A DNA stretch of 64,000 nt from an uncultured Bizionia sp. (lineage in GTDB: Bacteria > Bacteroidota > Bacteroidia > Flavobacteriales > Flavobacteriaceae): contig CANMCF010000012.1 in NCBI GenBank assembly GCA_947496215.1, positions 62,001 through 126,000 of the forward strand, read 5' to 3'. The translations under genes were made by a program, and so were the position numbers. Under the pieces are notes generated by a model that did not search any database, was not told the origin of the DNA, and was given only the letters and a program-made list of their open reading frames with translations. Positions 37,001 through 44,374 of the stretch are shown in pieces. The first letter of the stretch is position 1, and every line of letters begins with the position of its first letter.

Positions 37001-38294
37001 AGACAACATAGCAGCATTGCAAAACTGTGGCACGGACACCTGTGATGCCAATGCGACAAACACGGTGACTTCTAATTACAATTTCGGAAACCTGTCCTCC
37101 ACTTGTGGATTGGGTGGAACCATAGCCGTGACATACACAGTAGCGGATGATTGTGGAAACACGACAACGCTCGATGCTAACCTTACATTGGAAGATACAA
37201 ATGGACCAGACTTGTCCAACTGTAGCGTAACAGACCAGACCTTGGAATGTACGGGTACAGACAACGAGGCTACTGCTGACCAATGGAACGCAGATAACAT
37301 AACTGCATTGCAAAACTGTGGCACGGACACCTGTGACGCCAATGCAACCAGTACAGTGACTTCTAATTACGACTTCGGAAATCTATCCTCAACTTGTGGA
37401 TTGGGTGGAACCATAGCCGTGACGTATACAGTAGCAGACGATTGTGGAAACACAACTACGCTCGATATAACACTTACTCTGGAAGACAACACTGGGCCTG
37501 ACTTGACAACTCCTTTGGAACCTGTAATAAATGTGGTTTGTTCCGAAATTCCAGAAGTTCCAGAATTAGAATTTGAGGATAATTGTTCAAATTCCGAAAT
37601 CGTTGTAGACTTTGAAGAAACCAGCACTTTCATAGGTGATGGTAGCGACTACGAAATAGTTTGGGAATGGACAGTAACCGATGAATGCAACAATACTGAG
37701 ACTTACACCCAAACCATAAATGTTACCAGTGAAACCTTTGTAACCGAATTAACTGATGACAGATGTAATGAAGATGGCTCGATTGATCTATTTGATTATT
37801 TATCCAGTACCTTAGATACAAGTGGTACTTGGGAGATAATCTCAGGCGACACGACACTAGACAATGGTATTTTCGATCCTTTGGAAGTGGAATTAGGAGA
37901 CTACGTATTCAACTATACCATTGCATTCGAAGGTTGTATAAGTACCACAATGGTTACCATCTCGATAAACGATGATTGTGTAGTATTGCCCTGCGGAAGT
38001 GAAGATTTCGCAATTTCCAAGGCTCTAACGCCTAATGGTGATGAATACAATGAATTCTTTGAGGTCAACGGAACAAGAGATTGTGGTTTTCTCATCGATG
38101 TGAAGATATTCAATCGTTGGGGAGCCATCATATATGAATCTAGAGATTATCAAAACAACTGGAATGGTTTTACCCACAAATCTTCATTTGGAAACTCCAA
38201 TAAAGTTCCAAATGGGACATACTACTATGTTGTAGACATAAGGGATAGTGGTATAAAACCATATGCTGGGCCGTTATACATTGGTACTAAATAA
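31077..38294 (+). CDS. Giant repeat adhesin with T9SS type-B C-terminal domain
   Basis: 2405 residues. A signal peptide (about 1-33) is followed by a unique N-terminal region to about 500, then divergent Cys-containing HYR-like modules to about 795. Fourteen repeats of 92 or 97 residues follow, starting GPDLSNC (33465 to 37499), each with 5-7 cysteines and the DDCGN element. A short linker leads to a C-terminal gliding-motility type-B domain: LTPNGDEYNEFF, KIFNRWG, WNG, VPNGTYYY and a terminal GPLYIG. Type-B cargo is exported by the T9SS and needs a PorP/SprF partner, which is encoded just downstream. It is probably a surface adhesin or gliding/attachment protein with disulfide-stapled, rod-like repeats. 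Confidence 0.95.
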   Translation: MASKKPTQNSKGIKLKLLILSILILMGVDAYAQVKKTFTPRFNETVNGDVTIIANNMLSRTATGNYNGNGNNHDFVDNVYVDIDNDGTTFNSSNANFVNPEPSISCLSIKKVLLYWAAADKEPDETIPDSENQPNWNYNDVKLMLPGQFSYSTLTADDVIFRGRDEIGHFSNDPYICVKDITNLVTNLATPYGTYQIANVEAKTGELIEHITGGITGTSGGWQIVFVYESPAMSPKNIALFDGYAHVTSTQNNFDIDFNGFQTVPTGKVNADIIIGSLEGDQSLGGDQLQIRNTSNFFEAISSPQRNTDNFFNSKITNNGTPFVNRTPASQNTLGFDAAKFRLSNTGNSVIGNNQTSATLRLTSDQETYGLFLVGLSVDVWLPDLGPIELTSTPPINTPQDVGTTLNFGFNIENNGNDDAINLQITTTIAPEVDLVQPITGLPNGVTYTYNASTGILTFFVANGLVDVGDPELNIQYQLVIKDQCYFLENGCPSNFTTQFTATYNGVLNPDLQTSTTSNDVDGCGVGDNQPTIIEINQPDEANWVTNAGDLDVTLECDDSNGLINAQSLAPVVSCPNLTPIKTQGSFTPDATCNSNGTYTNTWNFTDDCGRTIANFVQTITIQDTTAPTFTAPNDIEIFTDANCNYNAGINVTGDVVNEADNCSSNLNATFSDSIATGPCQGSFVITRTWSLSDDCNNFTTSQIQTITVSDNIAPTFTVPNNITIECDQDINDLSLTGDVTDEADNCSSTLNASYLDAITNGSCPNESIVDRTWSLTDDCGNTTTSIQIITIQDNTGPDLSNCNVTDLSVDCTANDNESIAAQWNADNIAALQACATDGCDDDLSSQITSDYDFNNLNTVCGPCGNITVNYAVTDDCGNATTIAATLTFGDATGPDLSNCSVTDQSLECTGTDNEATADQWNADNVAAIEACANDISVVVTSNYDFGNLSSTCGLGGTIPVTYTATDACGNTTTLNATLTLEDTNGPDLSNCSVTDQSLECTGTDNETTADQWNADNITALQSCGTDTCDANATNTVTSNYDFGNLSSTCGLGGTIAVTYTIADDCGNTATLNATLTLEDTNGPDLSNCSVTDQSLECTGTDNETTADQWNADNIMTLQACGTDTCDANTTNTVTSDYDFGNLSSTCGLGGTIAVTYTVSDDCGNTSTLNATLTLEDSTGPDLSNCSVTDQTLECSGTDNETTADQWNANNITTLQSCGIDTCDANAANTVTSDYDFGNLSSTCGLGGTITVTYTVADDCGNTSSLNATLTLEDTNGPDLSNCSVTDQTLECAGTDNEATADQWNADNIAALQNCGTDTCDANATNTVTSNYDFGNLSSTCGLGGTIAVTYTVADDCGNSTTLDATLTLEDTIGPDLSNCNVTDQSVDCTANDNESIADQWNADNIAALQACATDGCDDDLSSQVTSDYDFNNLNTVCGPCGNITVNYTVTDDCGNASTITATLTFGDATGPDLSNCSVTDQSLECTGTDNETTADQWNADNIAAIEACADDISVSVTSNYDFGNLSSTCGLGGTIPVTYTATDACGNTTTLDATLTLEDTNGPDLSNCSVTDQTLECAGTDNEATADQWNADNIAALQNCGTDTCDANATNTVTSNYDFGNLSSTCGLGGTIAVTYTVADDCGNTTTLDATLTLEDTIGPDLSNCNVTDQSVDCTANDNESIADQWNADNIAALQACATDGCDDDLSSQVTSDYDFNNLNTVCGPCGNITVNYTVTDDCGNASTITATLTFGDATGPDLSNCSVTDQSLECTGTDNETTADQWNADNIAAIEACADDISVSVTSNYDFGNLSSTCGLGGTIPVTYTATDACGNTTTLDATLTLEDTNGPDLSNCSVTDQTLECVGTDNEATANQWNADNIAALQNCGTDTCDANATNTVTSNYDFGNLSSTCGLGGTIAVTYTVADDCGNTTMLDATLTLEDTNGPDLSNCSVTDQSLECTGTDNEATADQWNADNIAALQNCGTDTCDANATNTVTSNYNFGNLSSTCGLGGTIAVTYTVADDCGNTTTLDANLTLEDTNGPDLSNCSVTDQTLECTGTDNEATADQWNADNITALQNCGTDTCDANATSTVTSNYDFGNLSSTCGLGGTIAVTYTVADDCGNTTTLDITLTLEDNTGPDLTTPLEPVINVVCSEIPEVPELEFEDNCSNSEIVVDFEETSTFIGDGSDYEIVWEWTVTDECNNTETYTQTINVTSETFVTELTDDRCNEDGSIDLFDYLSSTLDTSGTWEIISGDTTLDNGIFDPLEVELGDYVFNYTIAFEGCISTTMVTISINDDCVVLPCGSEDFAISKALTPNGDEYNEFFEVNGTRDCGFLIDVKIFNRWGAIIYESRDYQNNWNGFTHKSSFGNSNKVPNGTYYYVVDIRDSGIKPYAGPLYIGTK
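33471..37499 (+). repeat. Fourteen in-frame tandem repeats with a higher-order 858-bp period
   Basis: Units begin at gacttgtc: 33471, 33762, 34038, 34329, 34620, 34911, 35202, 35493, 35769, 36060, 36351, 36627, 36918, 37209, ending 37499. Lengths are 291 or 276 bases. By sequence they form three classes in the order A B C C C C A B C A B C C C. The block C-A-B (858 bases) at 34911-35768 is repeated at 35769-36626 with only scattered base differences, and the third copy starts at 36627, showing recent segmental duplication. Confidence 0.95.
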
Positions 38295-38301
38295 TAAATT
38301 G

Positions 38302-39246
38302 ATGAAAAAAATAAAATATAGCATATTTGCTTTCCTACTTTTCAACTGCGTAATTTCTTCAGCTCAGCAATTACCTCAGTTTACTCAATATATGTTTAAT
38401 ACCATATCCATAAATCCTGCCTATGCAGGAAGTAGAGAAACCATAAGCATTGTAGGCTTGCATAGAAGTCAATGGGTTGGCTTAGAAGGCGCCCCTTCGA
38501 CACAAACCTTGTCTATCAACTCCCCGTTGAGAAATGAAAAGATAGGTGTGGGAATATCAATTATAAACGATCAACTTGGTTATGAAAACTTCGTTTACGC
38601 ATATGGAGATTTTTCCTATACGATTAAAACAGGTGAGAAAACCAAACTTGCATTTGGTCTTAAAGCTGGTTTTACACATTATAACTTGGACTCTGTCGGG
38701 TTCTTGGATCAAGAGTCTATATATACAGATCCTTTTTTCAGTAATTTTAGCAACCGTTGGAATCCCAATGTAGGCATAGGCTTGTTTTTACATACGAATA
38801 GATGGTATGTTGGTTTATCTGCTCCAAGAATTCTCAATACCAACTACAATGAAAGCATTCAAGATCCCAATGTGGATTATTTGGCTCTTGAACGTATAAG
38901 CTATTATTTGACTGGTGGATATGTCTATGACTTAAGCGAATCCGTTAAGTTCAAACCATCGTTTTTGGTAAAAGCTACCAGTGGAGCCCCTATTTCGACA
39001 GATGTAAATGCAAATTTTCTATTCAAGGAAAAATTTTGGATAGGAGCTGGTTACCGATACAATGAAAATACATCGACAATAGGTGCTTTGGCAGATTTTC
39101 AGATATCACCACAAATGAGAATAGGTTATGCTTACGAACACTACATTTCCGACTTGAGACCATTCACTGGAGGAACACATGAGATTCTAGTAATGTTTGA
39201 AATATTGAAAACAGACAAACGTATTAAATCACCTAGATATTTTTAA
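38302..39246 (+). CDS. PorP/SprF-family type IX secretion partner
   Basis: 314 residues from the ATG at 38302. The frame reaches further up, but that would overlap the adhesin and lose the signal peptide. Signal peptide to about residue 21 (ISSAQQ), then the family motif LPQFTQYMFNTISINPAYAGSRE, the HRSQWVGLEGAP segment and barrel strands (GIGLFLHTNRWYVGLSAP). In Flavobacterium johnsoniae SprF is needed for secretion or surface attachment of the type-B adhesin SprB; this protein probably does the same for the giant adhesin 7 bases upstream. An outer-membrane location is expected. Confidence 0.95.
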   Translation: MKKIKYSIFAFLLFNCVISSAQQLPQFTQYMFNTISINPAYAGSRETISIVGLHRSQWVGLEGAPSTQTLSINSPLRNEKIGVGISIINDQLGYENFVYAYGDFSYTIKTGEKTKLAFGLKAGFTHYNLDSVGFLDQESIYTDPFFSNFSNRWNPNVGIGLFLHTNRWYVGLSAPRILNTNYNESIQDPNVDYLALERISYYLTGGYVYDLSESVKFKPSFLVKATSGAPISTDVNANFLFKEKFWIGAGYRYNENTSTIGALADFQISPQMRIGYAYEHYISDLRPFTGGTHEILVMFEILKTDKRIKSPRYF

Positions 39247-39255
39247 AATTTAAAA

Positions 39256-41205
39256 ATGAAAAAAACACTTATCATACTTCTTTTAATCTGTAATGCGCTT
39301 TTAGGGTATTCACAAACCAAAGTTGCCGATAACTTTTTTAAGGGTTATGACTATTCTAAAGCTACGGAATTATATTTGGAAGCCGTTAAAAATGGAGATA
39401 GTAGCGAACATGTTCTAACTAGAATCGGTGACTGTTATTACAACAATTCGGATATAAAATCTGCAAGCCTTTGGTATGGAAAAGCATTAAAGAAATATCC
39501 TGAAAAAATAAATCCAGAATACATATACAAGTATGTGCAGACCCAAAGAAGTCTTAGCAAGTATCAAGAAGCAAAAAAATGGATTGAAGTATTCAGAGAC
39601 CGTAAAGCGAATGACAGACGATTAAAGGATGAAGATCAGTTTGACATCCAGAAGTTTGAAAAACTAAAATCGACAGAAAAAGTGTATGTCACACTTGAAA
39701 ATCTAAATCTAAACACTCCATATTCCGAATTTGGTGCCTTTGTAAAGGATAATACCCTATATTTTTCATCTACTAGAACAAAAGATACCATCACAGATGA
39801 AAAAAAGCTATATCAATGGAACAAAGAGCCTTTTTTAAGTATCTACCAATCAAAAATTGATGATACGGGTCAAAAAAACATTCTTCAAGAAGCAGAAAGC
39901 ATTAGCTCCAATGAACTGAACACTGACTATCATGAAGGATCATTGGTTATAAGCAATGATGGAAAAACACTATATTTCACAAGAACCAACCTCAGTAAGA
40001 GAAGTAAGCTCAAATATGATAAGGAAGGGACTTCCAATGTAAAGATATTCAGTGCAAAAAAACAAGGTGATGAATGGGTAGATATCTCACCTTTGCCTTT
40101 TAATCACAAAACCTACTCTACCGGTTCTCCTGCGTTGAGCCCTGATGGCAAAACATTGTTCTTCTCTTCGGACAGACCAGGAGGTTATGGACAGACCGAC
40201 ATATACAAAGTTGCCATAAAAGCAGATGGGACATTTGGTGATCCAGAAAACCTAGGTACTGAAATAAATACTGAAGGGCGAGAAAACTTTCCCTTCGTAG
40301 CAAAAGACTCCACTTTGTATTTTTCTTCAGACGCACATTTAAATCTTGGGTTATATGATATTTTCAAATCCAATATTTTAAAAAGCTATATAAAAGACGT
40401 TGAAATACAAAATCTAGGGGCTCCATACAATAGTGGTTATGACGATTTTGCCTTTTATGTAGATACAGAGACGCAAGCTGGCTACCTATCCTCCAATAGA
40501 CCCAATGGAAAAGGAGGTGACGACATTTACAGCTTTGTATCCAATAAATGCAACCAAACCATTTCTGGGACAACAAAAAACAAGAAGACCTCAGAACCGT
40601 TGGCCAAAGTGACAGTCAAATTGGTAGACGAAAATGGAAAGATAATAGAAAGAGTATCATCTGATGATAATGGAGAATATGAATTCATCAATGTTGAATG
40701 TGACAAGAAATATAAGGTGATAGGAGAAAAAGCTGTTTTCAAAAGTGACCTGAAAGACGTCACATCATCCATTATAAATGGGGACAAGATCAATGTCGAT
40801 TTATTTCTAACTCCTTTGATCATTGACAATGAAATTGTAATCAACCCAATATTCTTTGACTACAACAAATCCACCATACGCTCAGATGCAGCCTATGAGC
40901 TTGAAAATATCGTAGCGGTTATGAGAGTCCATACAAATATGGTAATAAAGATTGAAGCTCATACCGACAGTCGAGGTAAAAAATCCTATAACGAAAAACT
41001 ATCGGATAGAAGAGCCAAATCCACAAGAGATTATCTTTTTTCCAGAGGTATCAGCAAAGACAGAATTCAAAGTGCGATAGGTTACGGTGAGAATCAATTA
41101 ATCAATCGTTGCAAAGATAGAGTCAAATGTAGTGAGGCTGAGCATCAAGAAAACAGGAGGTCGAAATTCATAATCATTAGTGGTTACACTCCTAACTCTA
41201 AATAG
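39256..41205 (+). CDS. OmpA-family protein with TPR-like and PD40 repeats
   Basis: 649 residues. Signal peptide (1-19, ending YSQ). TPR-like helices at about 20-130; WD40-like PD40 blades at about 155-420 (SPDGKTLFFSSDRPGGYGQTDIY is typical); a carboxypeptidase-regulatory-like beta-sandwich at about 435-510; and a C-terminal OmpA domain (IFFDYNKSTIR ... IEAHTDSRG ... NEKLSDRRAKST ... GYGE) that binds peptidoglycan. Such proteins follow PorP/SprF and type-B adhesin genes in many flavobacteria and probably anchor the complex to the cell wall. Nine bases after the PorP/SprF gene; a terminator follows the stop. Confidence 0.95.
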   Translation: MKKTLIILLLICNALLGYSQTKVADNFFKGYDYSKATELYLEAVKNGDSSEHVLTRIGDCYYNNSDIKSASLWYGKALKKYPEKINPEYIYKYVQTQRSLSKYQEAKKWIEVFRDRKANDRRLKDEDQFDIQKFEKLKSTEKVYVTLENLNLNTPYSEFGAFVKDNTLYFSSTRTKDTITDEKKLYQWNKEPFLSIYQSKIDDTGQKNILQEAESISSNELNTDYHEGSLVISNDGKTLYFTRTNLSKRSKLKYDKEGTSNVKIFSAKKQGDEWVDISPLPFNHKTYSTGSPALSPDGKTLFFSSDRPGGYGQTDIYKVAIKADGTFGDPENLGTEINTEGRENFPFVAKDSTLYFSSDAHLNLGLYDIFKSNILKSYIKDVEIQNLGAPYNSGYDDFAFYVDTETQAGYLSSNRPNGKGGDDIYSFVSNKCNQTISGTTKNKKTSEPLAKVTVKLVDENGKIIERVSSDDNGEYEFINVECDKKYKVIGEKAVFKSDLKDVTSSIINGDKINVDLFLTPLIIDNEIVINPIFFDYNKSTIRSDAAYELENIVAVMRVHTNMVIKIEAHTDSRGKKSYNEKLSDRRAKSTRDYLFSRGISKDRIQSAIGYGENQLINRCKDRVKCSEAEHQENRRSKFIIISGYTPNSK

Positions 41206-41211
41206 AAAACA

Positions 41212-41240
41212 AAAAAAGAAGCTTCAAAAGCTTCTTTTTT
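41212..41240 (+). terminator. Terminator of the adhesin operon
   Basis: A 13-bp stem (41212-41224 with 41228-41240), 3-base loop, T-run on the plus strand just after the OmpA-family stop. A-run on the left also lets it serve the convergent CAP-domain gene. Confidence 0.85.
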
Positions 41241-41265
41241 ATTTGTATTATGAAATTGAAGGATA

Positions 41266-41760
41266 TTACTTCTTTATGAAAATATTGGTAAAATACCATT
41301 TCCCTTGATCATTCTGCTCTGCCGAAATTTCAAATTCCGTATAATCACCTTCTATGTTTTGCTTGTGTCCATCACTATTCAACCAAGCATTTACAACTGA
41401 CTCTGCACTACTATAGCCGTAAGCTACATTTTCCGATACTTTCAATGCACCTTCATTGTTTTCCAAATAAGATTTTCTTGAATAAAAGTTATCGTGGGAA
41501 ACATTGTTGTTAACTACCATATAATCTGTATGACTGTATGCCTGCCCCTTTATTGCGTCATTGTTACTTAAAGAAGATAACCCCTCGCTTATCCTGTAGG
41601 CATTGATAAGTTCCATAATCTCAATCTCTATCGTTTTGGATTGAGGTATGACTATGGTTTGATTCGTTTCTTCTATCATATCTTCTGTGCTATCTGTCGA
41701 GCAAGAAGTTAAAAAAAACAATAATGCAGATACTAAAAATAGTTTAAAAAAGGACTTCAT
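41266..41760 (-). CDS. CAP-domain (SCP/PR1-like) lipoprotein
   Basis: 164 residues. Lipobox FLTSC at about 16-20, then Ser-Thr-Asp-Ser-Thr-Glu-Asp. A CAP fold follows: LINAYRISEGLSSL, the helix with AYSHTDYM, NVSHDNFYSR, the SENVAYGYSSAESVVNAWLNSDGHKQNI segment and a C-terminal strand (WYFTNIFIKK). The family's metal-site histidines are present: His77, His89 and the His in SDGHK. CAP proteins in bacteria bind or cleave extracellular ligands, mostly unknown. Single gene, convergent with the adhesin operon. Upstream sequence carries several AATCGATTAA-like palindromes. Confidence 0.92.
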   Translation of the reverse strand: MKSFFKLFLVSALLFFLTSCSTDSTEDMIEETNQTIVIPQSKTIEIEIMELINAYRISEGLSSLSNNDAIKGQAYSHTDYMVVNNNVSHDNFYSRKSYLENNEGALKVSENVAYGYSSAESVVNAWLNSDGHKQNIEGDYTEFEISAEQNDQGKWYFTNIFIKK

Positions 41761-41830
41761 AAGTAGGTAAATTATTTGGGGGCTATCAAATATACCTAGA
41801 CTAAAATCATATGAATGTTAAAGAAACGTT

Positions 41831-41946
41831 AAAATCGATTAAAAACACGCGTTTTAACAGATTTAAATGTCTTTAATCGATAAAAATATTGAATTAATCA
41901 ATAAAAACAGTATTTCAGCAAACAAAAAAAGCACTTAATCGATTAA
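41831..41946. promoter_or_regulatory. Cluster of AATCGATTAA-like palindromes
   Basis: Three TAATCGAT/ATCGATTA-type sequences at about 41832-41842, 41873-41882 and 41936-41946 plus a degenerate one near 41893, between the CAP lipoprotein and pdxH. They could be binding sites, but the region is AT-rich and one palindrome is part of the pdxH terminator. Confidence 0.3.
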
Positions 41947-41960
41947 GAATGAGTGCTTTT
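41927..41960 (-). terminator. Terminator of pdxH
   Basis: Arms aaaagcact (41927-41935) and agtgctttt (41952-41960), with T-run on the minus strand. The loop holds part of an AATCGATT palindrome. It follows the pdxH stop by 28 bases. Confidence 0.75.
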
Positions 41961-41988
41961 AGTTTTATAAGTAGTTATTATGTTACTA

Positions 41989-42636
41989 TTATGGAGATAG
42001 TCTAGATTTAATCCAATCCAACTCGGAATTGAGCTTATAATGAATCCTATCATGAAGCCTGTTTGGTCTTCCTTGCCAAAATTCCACCTCAATTGGTTTA
42101 ACGATAAAGCCTCCCCAAAACTCAGGTCTAGGTATTTCTTTTCCATCATATTCTTCTTCCAATGTTTTTAATTTGAGTTCAAGTGACTCTCTGGATTCTA
42201 TAACCTCACTTTGGTTAGAAGCCAATGCTCCCAACTTACTCCCTCTAGGCCTTGATTCGAAATAACCATCGCTTAAATTTGTAGCAATCTTTTCTGTTTT
42301 ACCCTTTATAATGATTTGCCTTTCGGCTCCAGCCCAAAAAAAGGACAAACAAACATTGGGATTTTCTTGTATTGCCTTCCCTTTCTCACTATCGTAATTG
42401 GTAAAGAAAATGAAACCTTCATAAGTGTATTTTTTAAGTAAGACTATCCGACTCTTGGGAAACCCATCTCTCCCTATCGTGGATAGGGTCATCGCATTTG
42501 TTTCATCTTCAGGGAAATTCACGTCGATTTCGTGAAACCAATCTCTAAATAGCTCCAATGGATTCTCTGGAGTATTGCTTAGCAGCAATTCTCCTTTTTC
42601 ATAAGATCTCCTATAATTTCCTAAGTCTTTTTCCAT
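41989..42636 (-). CDS. pdxH: Pyridoxamine 5'-phosphate oxidase
   Basis: 215 residues, full length. Family hallmarks: RRSYEKGELL at the start, NAMTLSTIGRDGFPKSRIVLLK, the FMN-binding YDSEKGKAI and SFFWAGAERQIIIKG segments, and the C-terminal signature PEFWGGFIVKPIEVEFWQGRPNRLHDR with the PLP-contacting Arg-x-His. Oxidises PNP/PMP to PLP with FMN and O2 in the cytoplasm. Divergent from the SRPBCC gene, with a 71-base shared promoter gap. PLP supply is relevant to the class V aminotransferase at 16105, but that is ordinary metabolism. Confidence 0.97.
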   Translation of the reverse strand: MEKDLGNYRRSYEKGELLLSNTPENPLELFRDWFHEIDVNFPEDETNAMTLSTIGRDGFPKSRIVLLKKYTYEGFIFFTNYDSEKGKAIQENPNVCLSFFWAGAERQIIIKGKTEKIATNLSDGYFESRPRGSKLGALASNQSEVIESRESLELKLKTLEEEYDGKEIPRPEFWGGFIVKPIEVEFWQGRPNRLHDRIHYKLNSELDWIKSRLSP

Positions 42637-42707
42637 ATTGCAATTTACAAGATTTTGAAATTATTATGAATATGATTTTTTAGTAACTTTATAAAAAATA
42701 TATTCCT

Positions 42708-43160
42708 ATGAAGTTTACTTGTTCAATAGACATAAATGCAAACATAGACAAGGTTCAGTTTGTTTTTTTGGATGCCAGCAAATTACAATACTATCAGGAT
42801 GGATTTAGATCCAAAACACTCATTAGTGGAACTGAAGGTTCTATAGGAGCGAAATCTCAAATAGTCTATGAGAAATTGGAGTTGATGGAAACCATTCTAA
42901 CGAATAATCTACCTGGAGAGTTTTTGGCCCTATATGAACATAAGCATATGACGAACACGATGAGAGTTGAGCTAATCTCAATTGCAAAAGATAGAACTCA
43001 ATATGTCACAGAAATAGAATACACGAAGTTCAATGGTTTTGTCATAAAAGTAATTGCCAAGCTATTTCCAAGTATGTTTAAAAAGCAAGTACAAAAATGG
43101 CTAGAACAATTTAAAAATTATATAGAAAACAATGATGACACCTCAAATAATACTAAGTAG
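42708..43160 (+). CDS. SRPBCC (START/Bet v1-like) family protein
   Basis: 150 residues. SRPBCC pattern: an N-terminal strand FTCSIDINANIDKV, the loop helix LDASKLQYYQDGF, IGAKSQIVYE in the middle, and a long C-terminal amphipathic helix (LFPSMFKKQVQKWLEQFKNYIE). This fold binds hydrophobic ligands in a deep cavity; ligand unknown. Cytoplasmic. A near-consensus -7 TAACTTTA sits about 16 bases upstream. The DUF3784-like gene starts inside its last codons (29-base overlap), so the two are translationally coupled. Confidence 0.85.
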   Translation: MKFTCSIDINANIDKVQFVFLDASKLQYYQDGFRSKTLISGTEGSIGAKSQIVYEKLELMETILTNNLPGEFLALYEHKHMTNTMRVELISIAKDRTQYVTEIEYTKFNGFVIKVIAKLFPSMFKKQVQKWLEQFKNYIENNDDTSNNTK

Positions 43161-43446
43161 CATTCTAATAATTTCTGGTTTTTTGGTTAACAAATATCCC
43201 AATCTAATTGCTGGTTACAACACGATGTCCATTTCCGAAAAAGAAAAAATAGACATCACAAACTTATCTTCCTTTCTTAAACGCATACTTCTTGGTTTGG
43301 GAATAGTGAGTCTTCTTCTTTATTTTGTTTTAGAATTACTGAGTGTCAAGGAGAAACATATTTTACTAATCAATGCCGCTTTAATATTCGTGGCCGTCAT
43401 TGTTGCTTCATTTTATGCCAACAAACGCTTTAAAAAGCAAGATTAG
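43132..43446 (+). CDS. Small membrane protein (DUF3784-like)
   Basis: 104 residues with three membrane segments (about 5-18, 48-68, 74-95). The segment ISGFLVNKYPNLIAGYNTMS, with the conserved Gly-Tyr-Asn, is the hallmark of the DUF3784 family of small integral membrane proteins. Function unknown. Starts ATGATG, so either Met may be used. It overlaps the SRPBCC gene by 29 bases and runs 4 bases into the 3' end of the convergent rnz gene. Confidence 0.85.
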   Translation: MMTPQIILSSILIISGFLVNKYPNLIAGYNTMSISEKEKIDITNLSSFLKRILLGLGIVSLLLYFVLELLSVKEKHILLINAALIFVAVIVASFYANKRFKKQD

Positions 43447-44348
43447 AACTCGAAAACCTTACCATCATCTGCCAATTCGACGTTTTCAAAATACTCATTG
43501 GCTTCTATCTTGAACCTGTTCAAATCATCATAGCGGGTTGAATAATGACCTAATATGAGTTTACCGACATTGGCTTGCTTAGCTATTCTAGCTGCTTCTT
43601 TTGCCGTACTGTGCTTTGTTTTTGGTGCTAATTTGGCATGCTGCTCCAAAAAGGTCGATTCATGGTACAATACGTCGACATCTTTAATTATGGGTACAAT
43701 ATCTTCTTTATATGCTGTATCGCTACAAAAGGCATAGCTCTTGGGTTTGTTTGCCGGCTTTGTCACTGTTTCGTTCTTTACCAGCTGTCCAGCTTCATTT
43801 TCAACATCGAACCCTTGTTTCAATTTCCTGTAATAGGCTACATTTATGTTCTCGTTCAAAACCGCATTCATATCCAGTTTGCGTTCTCCTTCTTTTTCCT
43901 TGAATAGAAAACCATTGGTGTATACGCGATGATCCAAAGGAATTGTATGAACTTCGACCTTTTCATCTTCAAAAACAACTTCGGAAACATCATTAGTAAG
44001 CTCGTGAAAATACAAGTTGTAATTTGTCCAAGAATTGGCCAATTTCATTTGTAATGTAATTACCTCCTGCAACCCTTTTGGTGCATGGATATGCAAATCG
44101 GCTTCTCGGGTAAGCAATCTAAATGTAGATATCAAACCAACCAAACCGAAAAAATGATCACCATGCAAATGCGAGATAAAAATATGCTTAATACGATTGA
44201 ATTTGATTTTATGCTTTCGCAATTGTACTTGAGTTCCTTCTCCGCAATCTATTAAAAAGATGTGATTGTTTATCTCTAACACCTGAGCAGTCGGGTTCGT
44301 AAATGTACGTGGTGTTGCACTGTAGCAGCCTAGAATGTTTAGTTTCAA
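43443..44348 (-). CDS. rnz: Ribonuclease Z
   Basis: 301 residues, metallo-beta-lactamase fold. Motif HLHGDH: His60-Leu-His62-Gly-Asp64-His65 binds two zinc ions; further ligands are the His in HRVYTNG region, the Asp in CSDTAY and the His in LGHYSTRY. The long exosite arm typical of tRNase Z lies in the middle. It removes the 3' trailer of tRNA precursors, complementing RNase P whose RNA is also in this window. The gene ends the pyrR-pyrB-STAS-thioredoxin-rnz run, 26 bases after the thioredoxin gene. Confidence 0.96.
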   Translation of the reverse strand: MKLNILGCYSATPRTFTNPTAQVLEINNHIFLIDCGEGTQVQLRKHKIKFNRIKHIFISHLHGDHFFGLVGLISTFRLLTREADLHIHAPKGLQEVITLQMKLANSWTNYNLYFHELTNDVSEVVFEDEKVEVHTIPLDHRVYTNGFLFKEKEGERKLDMNAVLNENINVAYYRKLKQGFDVENEAGQLVKNETVTKPANKPKSYAFCSDTAYKEDIVPIIKDVDVLYHESTFLEQHAKLAPKTKHSTAKEAARIAKQANVGKLILGHYSTRYDDLNRFKIEANEYFENVELADDGKVFEF

Positions 44349-44374
44349 ATTGATCCTTTTAAAATAGAGAAGTT

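Noticed and set aside
33338-37633. Long open frames on the minus strand antisense to the adhesin repeats (up to about 240 codons)
   Set aside because: They follow the repeat period exactly and simply mirror the codon bias of the sense strand; no start signals, no family features.
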